This document shows, one piece after another, positions 13,016 to 22,594 of a stretch of DNA of 64,000 bases. The DNA lies in assembly GCF_026421305.1 (NCBI RefSeq), contig NZ_JAPJBQ010000001.1:310001-374000 (forward strand), in the 5' to 3' direction. The notes beneath the pieces are model-generated. The model worked only from the letters and a program-made list of their open reading frames with translations. It did no database searches and was not told where the DNA came from. Positions within the stretch are counted from its first letter, which is position 1. Each line of letters opens with the position of its first letter. The DNA comes from Dyella silvae (lineage in GTDB: Bacteria; Pseudomonadota; Gammaproteobacteria; Xanthomonadales; Rhodanobacteraceae). A program made the translations under genes and the position numbers.

Positions 13016-14032
13016 ATGTCTGACCTTGAATTGCCTTATGCCTACGGCAACCCGCCGTTGACGGCCGTGTTGCGCAGCAGCCCGGAAGACTTTCAGGTGG
13101 AAGAGATCCTCGGCTACGACGCCGATGGCGAAGGCGAGCACGCGCTGCTCTGGGTGGAGAAGCGTGGCTCCAATACCGACTGGGTGGCGCGCGAGTTGGC
13201 GCGTTTCGCAGAAGTGCCGCCGTTGAACGTGGGCTACGCGGGGTTGAAGGATCGCCATGCAGTGACTCGACAGACGTTCTCCGTGCAGTTGGCAGGCAAA
13301 CCCGATCCGGATTGGTCCACCTTTCCCCATGCGGAAGTGAAGGTGCTCGCGGCCACGCGGCATAAACGCAAACTCAAGCGCGGTGCATTGCGTGGCAATC
13401 GTTTCGTGCTGGTTCTGCGCGACGTGGCTGGCGATCGAACCGTGGCCGAACAGGTGCTTCAGCAGATTGCGCAGCGCGGTGTGCCCAATTACTTCGGCGA
13501 GCAGCGCTTTGGTCGTGAAGGCGGCAACGTGGCACAGGCGAGAGCGATGTTCGCCGGCCGTCGCGTCGATCGCGACAAGCGCCATTTCCTGCTGTCTGCA
13601 GCACGCTCGCATATCTTCAACGCCGTGCTGGCAGCGCGTGTCGAACAGGGTGCATGGGACGCGCCGATGGAAGGCGAGATCTGGTCGCTTGCCGGTTCGC
13701 GCTCGTGGTTTGGTCCCGTGCCTTTCGATGCGACGTTGTCGGAGCGACTGGCGCGTGGCGACATTCATCCATCGGGACCGCTGTGGGGGCGTGGCGAAAC
13801 GCCAGCGGCAGCGGATGTGGCTGCGCTGGAGAATGCGATGGCTGCCGCCAATGCTGATCTGGCGGATGGGTTGGTGGCGGCGAAGATGGATCAGGAGCGT
13901 CGCGCGTTGCGCATGATTCCGCAGAATCTCGCCTGGCGATGGCTTGATGGCGATGCGCTGGAGCTGAGCTTTGAGTTGCCGGCGGGTGCTTACGCGACAA
14001 CGGTCGTCCGCGAGTTGGCGCGTACCAGCTAA
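13016..14032 (+). CDS. truD: tRNA pseudouridine(13) synthase TruD
   Basis: Makes pseudouridine 13 in tRNA-Glu. 338 residues. The catalytic Asp is in NVGYAGLKDRHAVTRQ (about 80), and VPNYFGEQRFGREGGN (about 157-172) and the C-terminal FELPAGAYATTVVREL are standard TruD signatures. Start ATG at 13016 follows a GGTGGAG site. In E. coli the order is ispD-ispF-truD-surE; here an Smr gene on the opposite strand separates truD from surE. Confidence 0.95.
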   Translation: MSDLELPYAYGNPPLTAVLRSSPEDFQVEEILGYDADGEGEHALLWVEKRGSNTDWVARELARFAEVPPLNVGYAGLKDRHAVTRQTFSVQLAGKPDPDWSTFPHAEVKVLAATRHKRKLKRGALRGNRFVLVLRDVAGDRTVAEQVLQQIAQRGVPNYFGEQRFGREGGNVAQARAMFAGRRVDRDKRHFLLSAARSHIFNAVLAARVEQGAWDAPMEGEIWSLAGSRSWFGPVPFDATLSERLARGDIHPSGPLWGRGETPAAADVAALENAMAAANADLADGLVAAKMDQERRALRMIPQNLAWRWLDGDALELSFELPAGAYATTVVRELARTS

Positions 14033-14046
14033 CGCGAGCTTCTACT

Positions 14047-14082
14047 CCCTCTCCCCTGAGGGGAGAGGGTTGGGGTGAGGGG
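14047..14082. repeat. dispersed repeat (CCCTCTCCCC hairpin) with tail
   Basis: CCCTCTCCCC-TGA-GGGGAGAGGG forms a perfect 10-bp stem, followed by TTGGGGTGAGGGG. The same element with its tail is present in the opposite orientation at 63918-63953. It sits between the convergent truD and smr genes. Confidence 0.7.
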
Positions 14083-14103
14083 CGGGTGCTCGCCCCGACG
14101 TTT

Positions 14104-14140
14104 CATAAGAACCGTCGCCCCGGCGCAGGCCGGGGCCCAG
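14104..14140. repeat. half copy of the CGCAGGCCGGG dispersed repeat
   Basis: The stretch around CGCCCCGGCGCAGGCCGGGGCCCAGTGAC is near-identical to the left arm of the long hairpin at 63783-63811. The partner arm is missing, so this is a single half element. Confidence 0.5.
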
Positions 14141-14244
14141 TGACATCAGTCTTCGGTTTTAGCGATACGGCTAGCGCGCCGCCTACGACGCGAAGCTAGT
14201 CCCTGTGGGACGCGGCGAACGCTCCTCTAAAAGGAGGAAAGCCC

Positions 14245-14790
14245 TCACCCCTTCAGCAACACCACCACCGCCCCGGTCCCCCCCTGCATCGGCCTCGCCG
14301 ACGCAAACGCCACCACATCATCACGCCGCCGCAACAGCCGATCGGTGAGCGCCTTGAGCACCGGGCCGGCAGCACGCGAACGCAACCCTTTGCCGTGCAC
14401 GATGCGTACGCAACGGAAGCCGCGCTCTTTGGCTTCTGCCAGAAAGTCAGCAATGGTCGCCTGCGCAGCCGCCGCATTCATCTGATGCAGGTCGATATCG
14501 TCCTGAATGCTGAATTGGCCGCGCTTGAGCTGCTTCAGTAACTTGGGCGGATAGCCGTCGCGCAGATAGCTCAGTTCCTCGCCGACTTCCATCAGCCCCG
14601 GGTCAAACGCCATGTCCAGCAATTCGCCGGGCACGGCAGCTTCGTCCGCCTCGAACATGTGGGCCTGTGGTTCGGGTTTCGGGGCGGCGGGCGCGGGTGC
14701 CACCGGGTCGATGCGGCGTACTTCACCGATCGCGTCGCGGAACAGGCGCGCGTCATCGTCAGTGACCTGGGCAGGTGGGCGATGTTTCAT
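14245..14790 (-). CDS. Smr domain protein (SmrA/YdaL type)
   Basis: Small MutS-related domain protein, a family of DNA or RNA endonucleases. 181 residues. The N-terminal half is a Pro/Ala-rich linker plus a conserved helical segment (ELSYLRDGYPPKLLKQLKRGQF), and the Smr domain runs from about 97 to the end: DDIDLHQM (the DLH motif, near 99-105), RIVHGKGLRS (HGKG near 133) and PMQGGTGAVVVLL. All three Smr motifs are intact. Convergent with truD. RNA versus DNA preference cannot be read from the sequence. Confidence 0.9.
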   Translation of the reverse strand: MKHRPPAQVTDDDARLFRDAIGEVRRIDPVAPAPAAPKPEPQAHMFEADEAAVPGELLDMAFDPGLMEVGEELSYLRDGYPPKLLKQLKRGQFSIQDDIDLHQMNAAAAQATIADFLAEAKERGFRCVRIVHGKGLRSRAAGPVLKALTDRLLRRRDDVVAFASARPMQGGTGAVVVLLKG

Positions 14791-15135
14791 GGCGGCATCC
14801 TACCCAACATCTATAACGTCGGTCTCATCCCTTTTGCGTGAGGGAGGCGAGTAAGAAGGTCAGCATCATCGGGTCTGGCGTGGTGGCGGGAACACTGGCC
14901 GGCGGGCGGTGTAGCACGTTCATCTGCGGCTGCGACGAGGCCGCCAGGGCCGTCGAACCCCTGTGCATGCGCGTGTGCATCCCCTTCCTTCTGCGGAATG
15001 ACTGGCCGCACGCCTTCACGGGGCTCCGCGCCCGTGTGAAACCATGCGCCTGCTCGGTTAGACTTCGGTATCTACAGGGCGCGCCAAGGGTTTACAGGGA
15101 CGGTGCGCCAGCCCCCCAGCTTTGTACGGATCATC
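14791..15135. other. 345-bp gap between divergent smr and surE
   Basis: No ORF with credible codon use or a ribosome site is seen on either strand. The gap must hold the promoters of both genes. I found no clear repeat, RNA gene or operator. Confidence 0.5.
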
Positions 15136-15927
15136 ATGCGAGTTCTGGTAAGCAACGACGATGGCGTGGATGCACCGGGCATTCGCGTGCTCGCCGAGCG
15201 TCTGGGTGCGGTCGGTCAGGTGACGGTGGTGGCACCGGACCGCGATCGTTCGGGCGCCAGCAATTCTTTGACGCTCGATGGGCCCATTCGCGCGCTGCGC
15301 ATGGACAACGGCTATTTCCGCGTCGCCGGTACCCCCACGGATTGCGTGCATCTGGCACTGGCCGGCATGCTCGACCACGAACCCGACATTGTCGTTTCCG
15401 GCATCAACAACTCGGCCAACCTCGGCGATGACGTGATTTATTCCGGCACCGTCTCGGCCGCCATGGAAGGGCGCTTTCTGGGGCTGCCCGCCATTGCGGT
15501 TTCGCTGGTCAGCAAGGACCACAAGGGCGAGCATTACGAGTCCGCCGCCAATGCCGTCCTGTTGCTGATGCGGCGCCTGCTGGTAGATCCGCTGCCGGCC
15601 GACACCATTCTCAACGTCAACGTGCCGGATCTGCCCTGGGACGCCATTCGCGGCTTTGAGGTCACTCGCCTGGGCAAGCGTCATCGCTCGTCGCCCGCCA
15701 TCAAACAGACCGATCCTCGCGGCAAGGAAATCTGGTGGATCGGTCCGGCCGGCGATGTGGACGATGCAGGCCCCGGCACCGACTTCAATGCCGTGCGCCG
15801 TGGCTATGTGTCCGTCACGCCCATCCATGTGGATCTGACCCGATTCCAGGCCTTGGAAAAAGTCAGCAGCTGGGTGGGCGCCATGAACGAGGGTGCAGGT
15901 AAGAATCCGGCGGGCGAGGCTGCGTGA
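15136..15927 (+). CDS. surE: 5'/3'-nucleotidase SurE
   Basis: Metal-dependent nucleoside monophosphate phosphatase linked to stationary-phase survival. 263 residues. Metal ligands: NDDG (Asp 8 and Asp 9), Ser in RSGASNSLT (near 39) and Asn in [19 protein letters not shown] (near 92-96). An upstream in-frame ATG (15103) would add 11 residues absent from the family, so ATG 15136 ([10 protein letters not shown]) is preferred. Ends 4 bp before pcm. Confidence 0.95.
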   Translation: MRVLVSNDDGVDAPGIRVLAERLGAVGQVTVVAPDRDRSGASNSLTLDGPIRALRMDNGYFRVAGTPTDCVHLALAGMLDHEPDIVVSGINNSANLGDDVIYSGTVSAAMEGRFLGLPAIAVSLVSKDHKGEHYESAANAVLLLMRRLLVDPLPADTILNVNVPDLPWDAIRGFEVTRLGKRHRSSPAIKQTDPRGKEIWWIGPAGDVDDAGPGTDFNAVRRGYVSVTPIHVDLTRFQALEKVSSWVGAMNEGAGKNPAGEAA

Positions 15928-15931
15928 GGTG

Positions 15932-16612
15932 ATGAACGTGCATCCATTGCCACCATCCGCACTGAAAGGCGAGGGCATGACCTCGCAGCGCGCACGCGAC
16001 CGCCTTGCGACCAAGCTCAAGGAAGAAGGTATTCGCGACCAGCGTGTGATCGACATCATCCGCAACACGCCGCGCCACCATTTCATCGACCAGGCGCTGC
16101 ATTCGCGCGCCTACGAAAACACCGCCTTGCCGATCGGCCACGGCCAGACCATCTCCCAGCCGTGGGTGGTGGCGCGCATGACTGAGGCCTTGCTGGAATT
16201 CGGCGTACCGCAAAAGGTGCTGGAGATCGGCACCGGGTCGGGGTATCAGGCCGTGGTGCTTGCGCAGCTGGTGTCGCAGATCTACACCGTCGAACGTATC
16301 GAGGAGTTGCTGCGCCAGGCGCGCCGCCGCTTCCGCCAGCTGGGGCTCACCAACATTCGTTCGCGCCATGACGATGGCAAGCTCGGCTGGGCCGACGAGG
16401 CGCCGTTCGACGCCATCATTCTTACGGCCGCGGGCGACGCGATTCCTCACGCGATTCTCGATCAGCTGAGCCCGACGGGTGTACTGGTGGCTCCGGTGGG
16501 TTCGCCAAGCAATCAGATGCTGATCCGCATGCGTGGTGACGGGCAGGGCGATTTCATCCAGGAGGAACTGGCTGCCGTCAGTTTCGTGCCACTACTCGGC
16601 GGCATCGGTTGA
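15932..16612 (+). CDS. pcm: protein-L-isoaspartate O-methyltransferase
   Basis: Repairs isoaspartyl residues with S-adenosylmethionine. 226 residues, including a short N-terminal tail before [10 protein letters not shown], which is an alternative start at 15977. Family signatures: [14 protein letters not shown] (about 60-73), the SAM loop [18 protein letters not shown] (about 93-110) and [14 protein letters not shown] longer upstream reading would overlap surE by 35 bp and is not needed. The surE-pcm pairing is classical. Confidence 0.95.
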   Translation: MNVHPLPPSALKGEGMTSQRARDRLATKLKEEGIRDQRVIDIIRNTPRHHFIDQALHSRAYENTALPIGHGQTISQPWVVARMTEALLEFGVPQKVLEIGTGSGYQAVVLAQLVSQIYTVERIEELLRQARRRFRQLGLTNIRSRHDDGKLGWADEAPFDAIILTAAGDAIPHAILDQLSPTGVLVAPVGSPSNQMLIRMRGDGQGDFIQEELAAVSFVPLLGGIG

Positions 16613-16643
16613 TGCGCCCCGCTTTTCAAGGAAATCGCTGAGC

Positions 16644-17252
16644 ATGCGTTTATTCGGACCGCTCTATGCGCGCGCACTGACGTGGGCGCGCAACCCCAAG
16701 GCTGTGTACTACCTGTGCGGTCTCAGCTTCATCGAGGCCTTTATTTTTCCCATCATGCCGGAAGTGATGCTGGCGCCGATGATGCTCGGCAAGCGTCACA
16801 AGGCGTTTTTCTACGCCAACCTCAGCCTGCTGTTCTCCCTGGCGGGCTCGCTGGTGGGTTATGCGCTGGGGCACTGGGCCTTCCACGCGCTCTCGCCCCT
16901 GCTCGACAGCCTGCATCTGCTTGCACCGATCGAGAAGGGCGTAGACAACCTGCGCATGCAGATGAACCAGCATTGGCTGGGCCTGATGGTGGTGCTCGCG
17001 CTGGCTGCACTGCAGCCGGTAGTGCCGATGAAATTCGTCACCTGGGCGGCGGGCATCGTGGGCGTGCCGATCATCCCGTTCCTGGTGTGCATCGCCGTGG
17101 GCCGCGGCAAGCGCGTGTGGCTGCTGGCGTTGTTCATCCGCGTGTTTGGTGAGCGTGCCGAACATCTCCTGCACAAGCACATCGAACGCATCGGCTGGGC
17201 GGCGCTGGTCCTGCTGGCCGCGCTGGCCGTGTGGTGGTTCCTGTCGCACTGA
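16644..17252 (+). CDS. YqaA family inner membrane protein (DedA/SNARE-associated superfamily)
   Basis: Polytopic membrane protein of 202 residues and unknown transport role. The N-terminal pair of half-helices with FIEAFIFPIMPEVMLAPMMLGKRHKAFFYA (about 25-54), a second hydrophobic segment with LVGYALGHWAF, the motif PVVPMKFVTWAAGIVGVP (about 128-145) and a last TM helix (about 180-200) fit YqaA. It lies between pcm and nlpD, an arrangement common in Xanthomonadales. The start at 16644 (MRLFGPLYARA) avoids overlap with pcm. Confidence 0.85.
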   Translation: MRLFGPLYARALTWARNPKAVYYLCGLSFIEAFIFPIMPEVMLAPMMLGKRHKAFFYANLSLLFSLAGSLVGYALGHWAFHALSPLLDSLHLLAPIEKGVDNLRMQMNQHWLGLMVVLALAALQPVVPMKFVTWAAGIVGVPIIPFLVCIAVGRGKRVWLLALFIRVFGERAEHLLHKHIERIGWAALVLLAALAVWWFLSH

Positions 17253-17329
17253 ACGCCGGCCGGCGGCTTACAAGGCCTGCCGGTGCGGTATGCATGAAAA
17301 TACTTCAGCGCCTCGTTATGCTGACCGCC

Positions 17330-18280
17330 ATGAATGGATATCTCCGGTCACTGATCCTGACCTCCGCGATCCTGCTGGCTGCCTGTGGCACCCAGCGATC
17401 CGTCGTTGTTGAACCCGCGGCGAGCAATTCGCCGCGCGTGGTTGCGCCTGCTGCGCGTCCCGCGCCAGGCGGCACTTATACGGTTGCCAAGGGTGACACG
17501 CTGTATTCGATCGCGTTCCGCAATGGCGTGGATTTCCGCGACCTGGCCAGCTGGAACCATATCGATTCGCCCTACACGATCTGGCCGGGGCAGCAGCTGC
17601 AGCTCGGGCCTGCCAATGGCAAGTCGCCCGTTGCGGCAGCTCATACGGCACCCGTGGTAGCGACGGCTGCCAAGCCATCGGCACCCGCGCACGCCACGGC
17701 CACTGCACCGGAAACCCCGCAGAGCTCCCCGGCTGCGGCTGCGGCAAGCTCAGCAACCGCGCCAGCACCAGCCCATTCGGCTGCACTGGCTCCGGCGGCC
17801 AGCACCACGCCAGTCGTTCCTGTGGCTGGCGCTGCAGCCGCGACGGCGAGCAACACGCCTCCACCCGCGCCAGCCACCCCGGCTGCACCGGGTGCCACCC
17901 GCAGCAATGGTGGCGTGAGCTGGCGTTGGCCGGCGGATGGCTCGCTGATCAAGCGCTTCCAGTCCGGTGATGCCATTCCGGGTATCGAGATTGCCGGCAA
18001 GACCGGCGATCCGGTGCGTGCCGCTGCCGATGGCGTCGTGGTGTACAGCGGCAATGGCCTGGTGGGCTATGGCGAGCTGGTCATCGTCAAGCACAACGAC
18101 AGCTACCTGTCGGCCTATGGCCACAACAGCAAGCGACTGGTGAAGGAAGGACAGCGGGTTACTGCCGGCCAGCAGATTGCCGAGATGGGTTCTACCGGCG
18201 CATCGCGCGACGAGTTGCAATTTCAGATCCGCAAAGACGGCAATCCGGTCGATCCGATGGGATATCTGCCTTCCCGCTGA
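17330..18280 (+). CDS. nlpD: NlpD-like lipoprotein, LysM plus degenerate M23 domain
   Basis: Outer-membrane lipoprotein that probably activates cell-wall amidases during division. Signal peptide ends ILLAACGT (lipid-attached Cys about residue 19). A LysM domain follows (YTVAKGDTLYSIAFRNGVDF, about 55-100), then a long Ala/Pro/Thr linker (about 110-205) and a C-terminal LytM/M23 domain. The M23 zinc ligands are missing: the first motif reads GIEIAG with no His/Asp pair, and the last reads LQFQIRKDG where active enzymes have LHFEIR. This matches NlpD/EnvC activators rather than hydrolases. Starts at 17294 or 17231 are possible in frame; 17330 gives the cleanest signal peptide. Confidence 0.87.
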   Translation: MNGYLRSLILTSAILLAACGTQRSVVVEPAASNSPRVVAPAARPAPGGTYTVAKGDTLYSIAFRNGVDFRDLASWNHIDSPYTIWPGQQLQLGPANGKSPVAAAHTAPVVATAAKPSAPAHATATAPETPQSSPAAAAASSATAPAPAHSAALAPAASTTPVVPVAGAAAATASNTPPPAPATPAAPGATRSNGGVSWRWPADGSLIKRFQSGDAIPGIEIAGKTGDPVRAAADGVVVYSGNGLVGYGELVIVKHNDSYLSAYGHNSKRLVKEGQRVTAGQQIAEMGSTGASRDELQFQIRKDGNPVDPMGYLPSR

Positions 18281-18290
18281 TACGGGCTCT

Positions 18291-18370
18291 GTAGGAGCGC
18301 GCCGTGTGCGCGACCAATCCGTAGAGAGGCAGATTGTTGTTCCGCAGTCGCGCACCGGGTGCGCTCCCAC
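18291..18370. repeat. dispersed palindromic element (GGAGCGC type)
   Basis: GTAGGAGCGCGCCGTGTGCG and the inverted, slightly diverged arm ending GTGCGCTCCCAC, about 40 nt apart; the same family as 1109-1168. It lies between convergent nlpD and the Mth938-like gene, where it could also end transcription. Confidence 0.65.
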
Positions 18371-18386
18371 AGTCAGCTTGCCGTTG

Positions 18387-18764
18387 TTATGGCGCCGGAA
18401 GAATAAACGCGGCCACCACACGCCGATTCTCACCGGCGAGCAAGTCGTAGGTGCGTGCCGCCGCTGCGTTATCCATCACTTCCACGCCAACGCCCTTGCG
18501 CAGCAAGCCGGCCAGGAAAGCGGGCGCCGGAAACACCTGGCGCTCCCCAGTGCCCAGCAAAACGACCTCAGGATTCAGCGCGAGGATCGCGTCGACATGG
18601 CCGGCGTCGAGCTCGCTCGATGCCGTAACAGGCCAGTTCTCAACGGCCCGTTCGGGCGAAAGCAGAAAGCTCGCGGTGAGTTCGCGATCGACAACCACGA
18701 TCGAGCGGGGGCCGACCCGGCGCACGAACAGATAGCTGCCGGGATGGTCGAGCGACAGATCCAT
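18387..18764 (-). CDS. Mth938-like domain protein (DUF498/NDUFAF3 family)
   Basis: 125-residue single-domain protein of the Mth938 fold; the bacterial role is unknown. Signatures: SYLFVRRVG near the start, ALNPEVVLLGTGERQVFP (about 62-79) and VGVEVMDNAAAARTYDLLAGENRRVVAAFI (about 91-120). Its ATG overlaps the yhbY stop by one base, so it is the second gene of a yhbY operon on the minus strand. Confidence 0.8.
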   Translation of the reverse strand: MDLSLDHPGSYLFVRRVGPRSIVVVDRELTASFLLSPERAVENWPVTASSELDAGHVDAILALNPEVVLLGTGERQVFPAPAFLAGLLRKGVGVEVMDNAAAARTYDLLAGENRRVVAAFILPAP

Positions 18765-19060
18765 TAGCGGGGCAGGGCGAGCTTCGGCTCGTCCTCGTTG
18801 CGGCGGAACAGCACCACGATGTGGCCAATCTGCTGCACGCTTTCCGACCGGGTACCCTCGGCGAGGTAATCAATCTGCTGCTGACGCTCGTCCTTGTCGC
18901 CGCCTGAAAGCTTCACCTTCACCAGTTCGTGGTGAGACAAAGCGAGGTCCAGCTCTTTGAGCACGGCCTCAGTGGCACCCTTGGCGCCAAGCAGGATGAC
19001 GGGGTGGAGATCATGGGCGAGGCTGCGCAAATAACGGCGCTGTGAAGGGGAAAGTGCCAT
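18764..19060 (-). CDS. yhbY: ribosome assembly RNA-binding protein YhbY (CRM domain)
   Basis: 98-residue CRS1-YhbY domain protein that binds 50S precursors. Motifs: [31 protein letters not shown] (about 3-33, with the GxxG-type loop LGAKG), then LIKVK-like LVKVKLSG and a C-terminal [21 protein letters not shown] at 19060 is the family start; a longer in-frame reading to 19096 would leave only 48 bp to the divergent rlmE start. Divergent yhbY and rlmE is the same arrangement as in E. coli (yhbY / rlmE-ftsH). Confidence 0.92.
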   Translation of the reverse strand: MALSPSQRRYLRSLAHDLHPVILLGAKGATEAVLKELDLALSHHELVKVKLSGGDKDERQQQIDYLAEGTRSESVQQIGHIVVLFRRNEDEPKLALPR

Positions 19061-19144
19061 GCGTTCAGTCTCGGATTCGCTGCGATGGGACCGCAAAGGG
19101 TATCATGCGCGCTACTTCCCCCGTATCTGTGGCCGTTGCCGATC

Positions 19145-19795
19145 ATGTCTCGCAGCAAAAGCAGTTCCCGCTGGCTGCGGGAGCATTTCGATGATGTTTA
19201 TGTGAAAAAGGCCCAGGCCGAGGGTCTGCGGTCCCGTGCGGTCTTCAAGCTGGAGGAGCTGATCGACAAGGATCGGCTGCTCAAGCCCGGTATGCGGGTG
19301 GTGGACCTGGGTGCCGCCCCGGGCGGATGGTCGCAGCTGGTGCGTCAGCGCCTGGGCGACACCGGTACCGTGGTGGCCATGGACATTCTGCCCATGCAGG
19401 GCATTGGCGGAGTGGACTTTCTGCAGGGCGATTTTCGTGAAGAATCGGTCCTGCGCGAGTTGGAGAGCCGCCTGCATGGCCAGCAGGTCGATCTTGTGCT
19501 CTCTGATATGGCCCCCAATATGAGCGGTGTGGCCTTGGCCGATCAGATCCGTGCCATGGACCTGGCCGAGCTGGCGCTGGATTTCAGTCGCCAATGGCTT
19601 AAACCGGGCGGGTCTTTCCTGATCAAATTGTTCCAGGGAACCGGCTTTGACGAATACATACGTAGCTTGCGCGTGGACTTCACACGCGTGACCATGCGTA
19701 AACCAAAGGCCTCACGCGCACGTTCGCGGGAGGTGTATGCATTGGCCGTGGGGCGAAAGATCCACGGCGGGCAATCGGGCGAGAACCGTGCATGA
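19145..19795 (+). CDS. rlmE: 23S rRNA 2'-O-ribose U2552 methyltransferase
   Basis: RrmJ/FtsJ heat-shock methyltransferase acting on the 50S A-loop. 216 residues. Catalytic tetrad residues are visible: Lys in [10 protein letters not shown] (near 39), Asp in [10 protein letters not shown] (near 124), Lys in [10 protein letters not shown] (near 163) and Glu in SREVYALA (near 198). The SAM loop is [13 protein letters not shown]. Start ATG 19145 ([11 protein letters not shown]) is preferred over an in-frame ATG at 19085 that would overlap the divergent promoter region. Overlaps ftsH by 4 bp. Confidence 0.95.
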   Translation: MSRSKSSSRWLREHFDDVYVKKAQAEGLRSRAVFKLEELIDKDRLLKPGMRVVDLGAAPGGWSQLVRQRLGDTGTVVAMDILPMQGIGGVDFLQGDFREESVLRELESRLHGQQVDLVLSDMAPNMSGVALADQIRAMDLAELALDFSRQWLKPGGSFLIKLFQGTGFDEYIRSLRVDFTRVTMRKPKASRARSREVYALAVGRKIHGGQSGENRA

Positions 19796-21750
19796 ATGAA
19801 ATGGCGAAAAACCTGCTGCTCTGGCTGATCATCGCAGTCGTACTGCTGACGGTGTTCCAGAGCTTCAATCCGCGCGGCGCATCCTCTTCGGATCTGCCCT
19901 ACAGCAGCTTCGTGCAGAGTGTGGACAACGGCAACGTGGCTTCGGCCAACATTAGTGCCGATCAGCCTGCCACCATCAGCGGCAAGCTGAAGGACGGCAA
20001 TGCGTTCCGCACCGTGGCCCCTGTGCTCGGCTGGTCCACCAACTCGGTGGTCAAGCAGATGCAGGACAAGGGCGTGGAAGTGCGCCAGGAGCCGTCCAAC
20101 AACGGGTTCTCGCTGCTGGGCCTGCTGCTCAACTGGTTGCCCATCATCCTGATCGTCGGCGTGTTCATTTGGTTTATGCGCCAGATGCAGGCCGGTGCGG
20201 GTGGTCGTGGCGCCATGAGCTTTGGCCGCTCGCGCGCCAAGCTGCAGGGCGAAGACCAGATCAAGGTCAACTTCAGCGATGTCGCCGGCTGCGACGAAGC
20301 CAAGGAAGAAGTGGGCGAGCTGGTCGAATTCCTGCGCGACCCGGGCAAGTTCCAGAAGCTGGGCGGCAAGATTCCCCGCGGCGTGCTGATGGTGGGCCCG
20401 CCGGGTACCGGTAAGACCCTGCTGGCCAAGGCCATCGCGGGCGAGGCCAAGGTGCCGTTCTTCTCGATCTCCGGTTCGGATTTCGTCGAGATGTTCGTCG
20501 GCGTCGGTGCCAGCCGCGTGCGCGACATGTTCGAGCAGGCCAAGAAGCACGCGCCGTGCATCATCTTCATCGACGAAATCGACGCAGTGGGCCGCCATCG
20601 TGGCGCCGGCCTCGGTGGCGGTCATGACGAGCGCGAGCAGACGCTCAACCAGTTGCTGGTGGAAATGGACGGTTTCGAAGGCACCGAAGGTGTCATCGTC
20701 ATCGCCGCCACCAACCGTCCTGACGTGCTCGACCCCGCGCTGCTGCGCCCGGGCCGTTTCGACCGTCAGGTGGTGGTGGGCCTGCCGGACGTGAAGGGCC
20801 GCGAGCAGATCCTCAAGGTGCACATGCGCCGCGTACCGACTGCGCCAGACGTCGATCCGATGACCATTGCGCGCGGTACGCCCGGCTTCTCCGGTGCGGA
20901 TCTCGCCAACCTGGTCAACGAGGCTGCCCTGTTCGCCGCGCGCGAGAATGCACGTGACGTGCGCATGAGCCACCTGGACAAGGCGCGCGACAAGATCCTG
21001 ATGGGTACCGAGCGCCGCTCGATGGCCATGAGCGAAGACGAGAAGAAGCTCACCGCCTATCACGAGGCCGGCCATGCCATCGTCGGTCGTCTGGTGCCGG
21101 AGCACGATCCCGTCTACAAGGTGACCATCATTCCGCGCGGTCGCGCGCTGGGTGTCACCATGTACTTGCCGGAAGGCGACAAGTACAGCATGAACCGCGT
21201 GGCGATCGAATCGCAGCTGTGCTCGCTGTATGGCGGCCGTGTCGCCGAAGCGTTGATCTTCGGCGAGGACAAGGTCACCACCGGTGCGTCGAACGACATC
21301 GAGCGTGCCACCAAGATGGCCCGCAACATGGCCACCAAGTGGGGCCTGTCCGACAAACTCGGCCCGATGACCTACGGCGAAGAAGAGGACGAGGTGTTCC
21401 TTGGCCGCGCCGTGACGCAGCACAAGAACGTCTCCAACGAAACCGCGCGCAAGATCGACGAAGAAGTGCGCGACATCCTGGATCGTGCCTATGCACGCAC
21501 CAAGCAGCTGCTCACCGACAACATCGACAAGCTGCACGTGATGGCCGATGCACTGCTGCAGTACGAAACCATCGACGCGCACCAGATCGAAGACATTATG
21601 AATGGCCGCGTTCCGGGTCCGCCGGCGGATTGGTCCAAGAACTCCAGCTCGGGTTCTACGCCGCCGCCTCCGCCGCCGCGTGGCGATGCGGGCGCCAAGG
21701 TCGGCGATCCGGCCACGCCGGCAACGCAGAGCCGTATCGCCGATCGTTGA
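19792..21750 (+). CDS. ftsH: ATP-dependent zinc metalloprotease FtsH
   Basis: Membrane-anchored AAA+ protease for quality control and regulated proteolysis (LpxC, sigma-32 in E. coli). 652 residues. Two TM helices (about 6-24 and 109-128), Walker A GPPGTGKT (about 202-209), Walker B IIFIDEID (about 259-266), second region of homology [21 protein letters not shown] and the zinc site HEAGHAIVG (about 424-432). The C-terminus is Pro/Gly-rich. Co-translated with rlmE through an ATGA overlap and followed 20 bp later by a terminator. Confidence 0.97.
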   Translation: MNEMAKNLLLWLIIAVVLLTVFQSFNPRGASSSDLPYSSFVQSVDNGNVASANISADQPATISGKLKDGNAFRTVAPVLGWSTNSVVKQMQDKGVEVRQEPSNNGFSLLGLLLNWLPIILIVGVFIWFMRQMQAGAGGRGAMSFGRSRAKLQGEDQIKVNFSDVAGCDEAKEEVGELVEFLRDPGKFQKLGGKIPRGVLMVGPPGTGKTLLAKAIAGEAKVPFFSISGSDFVEMFVGVGASRVRDMFEQAKKHAPCIIFIDEIDAVGRHRGAGLGGGHDEREQTLNQLLVEMDGFEGTEGVIVIAATNRPDVLDPALLRPGRFDRQVVVGLPDVKGREQILKVHMRRVPTAPDVDPMTIARGTPGFSGADLANLVNEAALFAARENARDVRMSHLDKARDKILMGTERRSMAMSEDEKKLTAYHEAGHAIVGRLVPEHDPVYKVTIIPRGRALGVTMYLPEGDKYSMNRVAIESQLCSLYGGRVAEALIFGEDKVTTGASNDIERATKMARNMATKWGLSDKLGPMTYGEEEDEVFLGRAVTQHKNVSNETARKIDEEVRDILDRAYARTKQLLTDNIDKLHVMADALLQYETIDAHQIEDIMNGRVPGPPADWSKNSSSGSTPPPPPPRGDAGAKVGDPATPATQSRIADR

Positions 21751-21769
21751 TCGCCGAAGCGAGAGACAA

Positions 21770-21799
21770 GAAAAAGGCGGCCATGTGCCGCCTTTTTTC
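21770..21799 (+). terminator. intrinsic terminator of rlmE-ftsH
   Basis: AAAAAGGCGGC-CATGT-GCCGCCTTTTTT hairpin with a T tract, 20 bp after the ftsH stop. Confidence 0.92.
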
Positions 21800-22035
21800 T
21801 TTGCAGGGCAGGGCACGCATCTTCCTTGGTCGGTGCACTTGTGCGCGCCCGCTACGCTGCGTGATCGAGAGGCACTTGCCCGTCAGAGCGTGTTGCCAGA
21901 TCTCAGCTGCAGTCGTTGCTTCACATATGTAAAGAAATTCACTCAAAGGTCTAGCCGAATGTGAAACAGATGGCTAAACTAGCGGGCTCGAGTGAAGTGC
22001 TTTCACCGCCGAACGTGAAGATTTTCAGACGGCGA

Positions 22036-22087
22036 TGAAAAAAATCTGAAAAAAAGTATTGACGCACCGCCCTCGAATCTGAATAAT
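22036..22087 (+). promoter_or_regulatory. sigma-70 promoter with UP-element-like A tracts for the tRNA operon
   Basis: The -35 box TTGACG (22059-22064), a 17-bp spacer and the -10 box AATAAT (22082-22087) precede the first tRNA by 62 bp. The 23 bp upstream of the -35 box are two runs of seven A's around TCTG, an UP-element-like feature typical of stable RNA promoters. The rest of the 399-bp gap after ftsH shows no gene. Confidence 0.75.
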
Positions 22088-22149
22088 TCCGCTTCTCGCT
22101 TCGGCGCTTTCCACTAAAATGGTTAAGCGACAAAGCAAAGGTTAAAAAC

Positions 22150-22226
22150 GCGCCCGTAGCTCAGTTGGATAGAGTACCAGGCTACGAACTTGGTGGTCGG
22201 GAGTTCGAATCTCTCCGGGCGCGCCA
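22150..22226 (+). tRNA. tRNA-Arg (anticodon ACG)
   Basis: Full cloverleaf: acceptor GCGCCCG/CGGGCGC, anticodon stem CCAGG/CTTGG around loop CTACGAA, T loop TTCGAAT, encoded CCA. The A34 should be edited to inosine. First gene of a five-tRNA operon. Confidence 0.97.
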
Positions 22227-22400
22227 TATACAGCAAAGTGTGATGTTTGCATCACGGTTTGCACCGCAAGGCAGTGAATCGCCAAACGGACCGGGCATAA
22301 GGTTTTAAGTTCGGTGTGCTTTGATACGGATTGACTAGGCTAGGCGTCACCCGTAGCATTTCAAAGCTTCAGCTCGCGAAAGCGGTTGAGGGTTCGAAAT

Positions 22401-22477
22401 CGGGGTATAGCTCAGCCTGGTAGAGCGCCAGCTTTGGGAGCTGGATGTCGTGGGTTCGAATCCCTCTGCCCCGACCA
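22401..22477 (+). tRNA. tRNA-Pro (anticodon TGG)
   Basis: Acceptor CGGGGTA/TGCCCCG, anticodon stem CCAGC/GCTGG with loop TTTGGGA, T loop TTCGAAT, encoded CCA. Lies 174 bp after tRNA-Arg; that spacer contains no recognisable RNA or ORF. Confidence 0.96.
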
Positions 22478-22504
22478 TGCAGATGCTATGCACAATGTGC
22501 ACAA

Positions 22505-22581
22505 GCGCCTGTAGCTCAACCGGATAGAGCATCGGCCTTCTAAGCCGACGGTTGCAGGTTCGATTCCTGTCGGGCGCGCCA
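22505..22581 (+). tRNA. tRNA-Arg (anticodon TCT)
   Basis: Acceptor GCGCCTG/CGGGCGC (one T-G wobble), anticodon stem TCGGC/GCCGA with loop CTTCTAA, T loop TTCGATT, encoded CCA. Reads AGA/AGG, rare codons in a genome of this GC content. Confidence 0.96.
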
Positions 22582-22594
22582 GTTCAAGTTTTGC

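Noticed and set aside
19543-21816. A 757-codon minus-strand frame opposite ftsH
   Set aside because: Same reason: it is antisense to ftsH, lacks any family motif and has no ribosome site.
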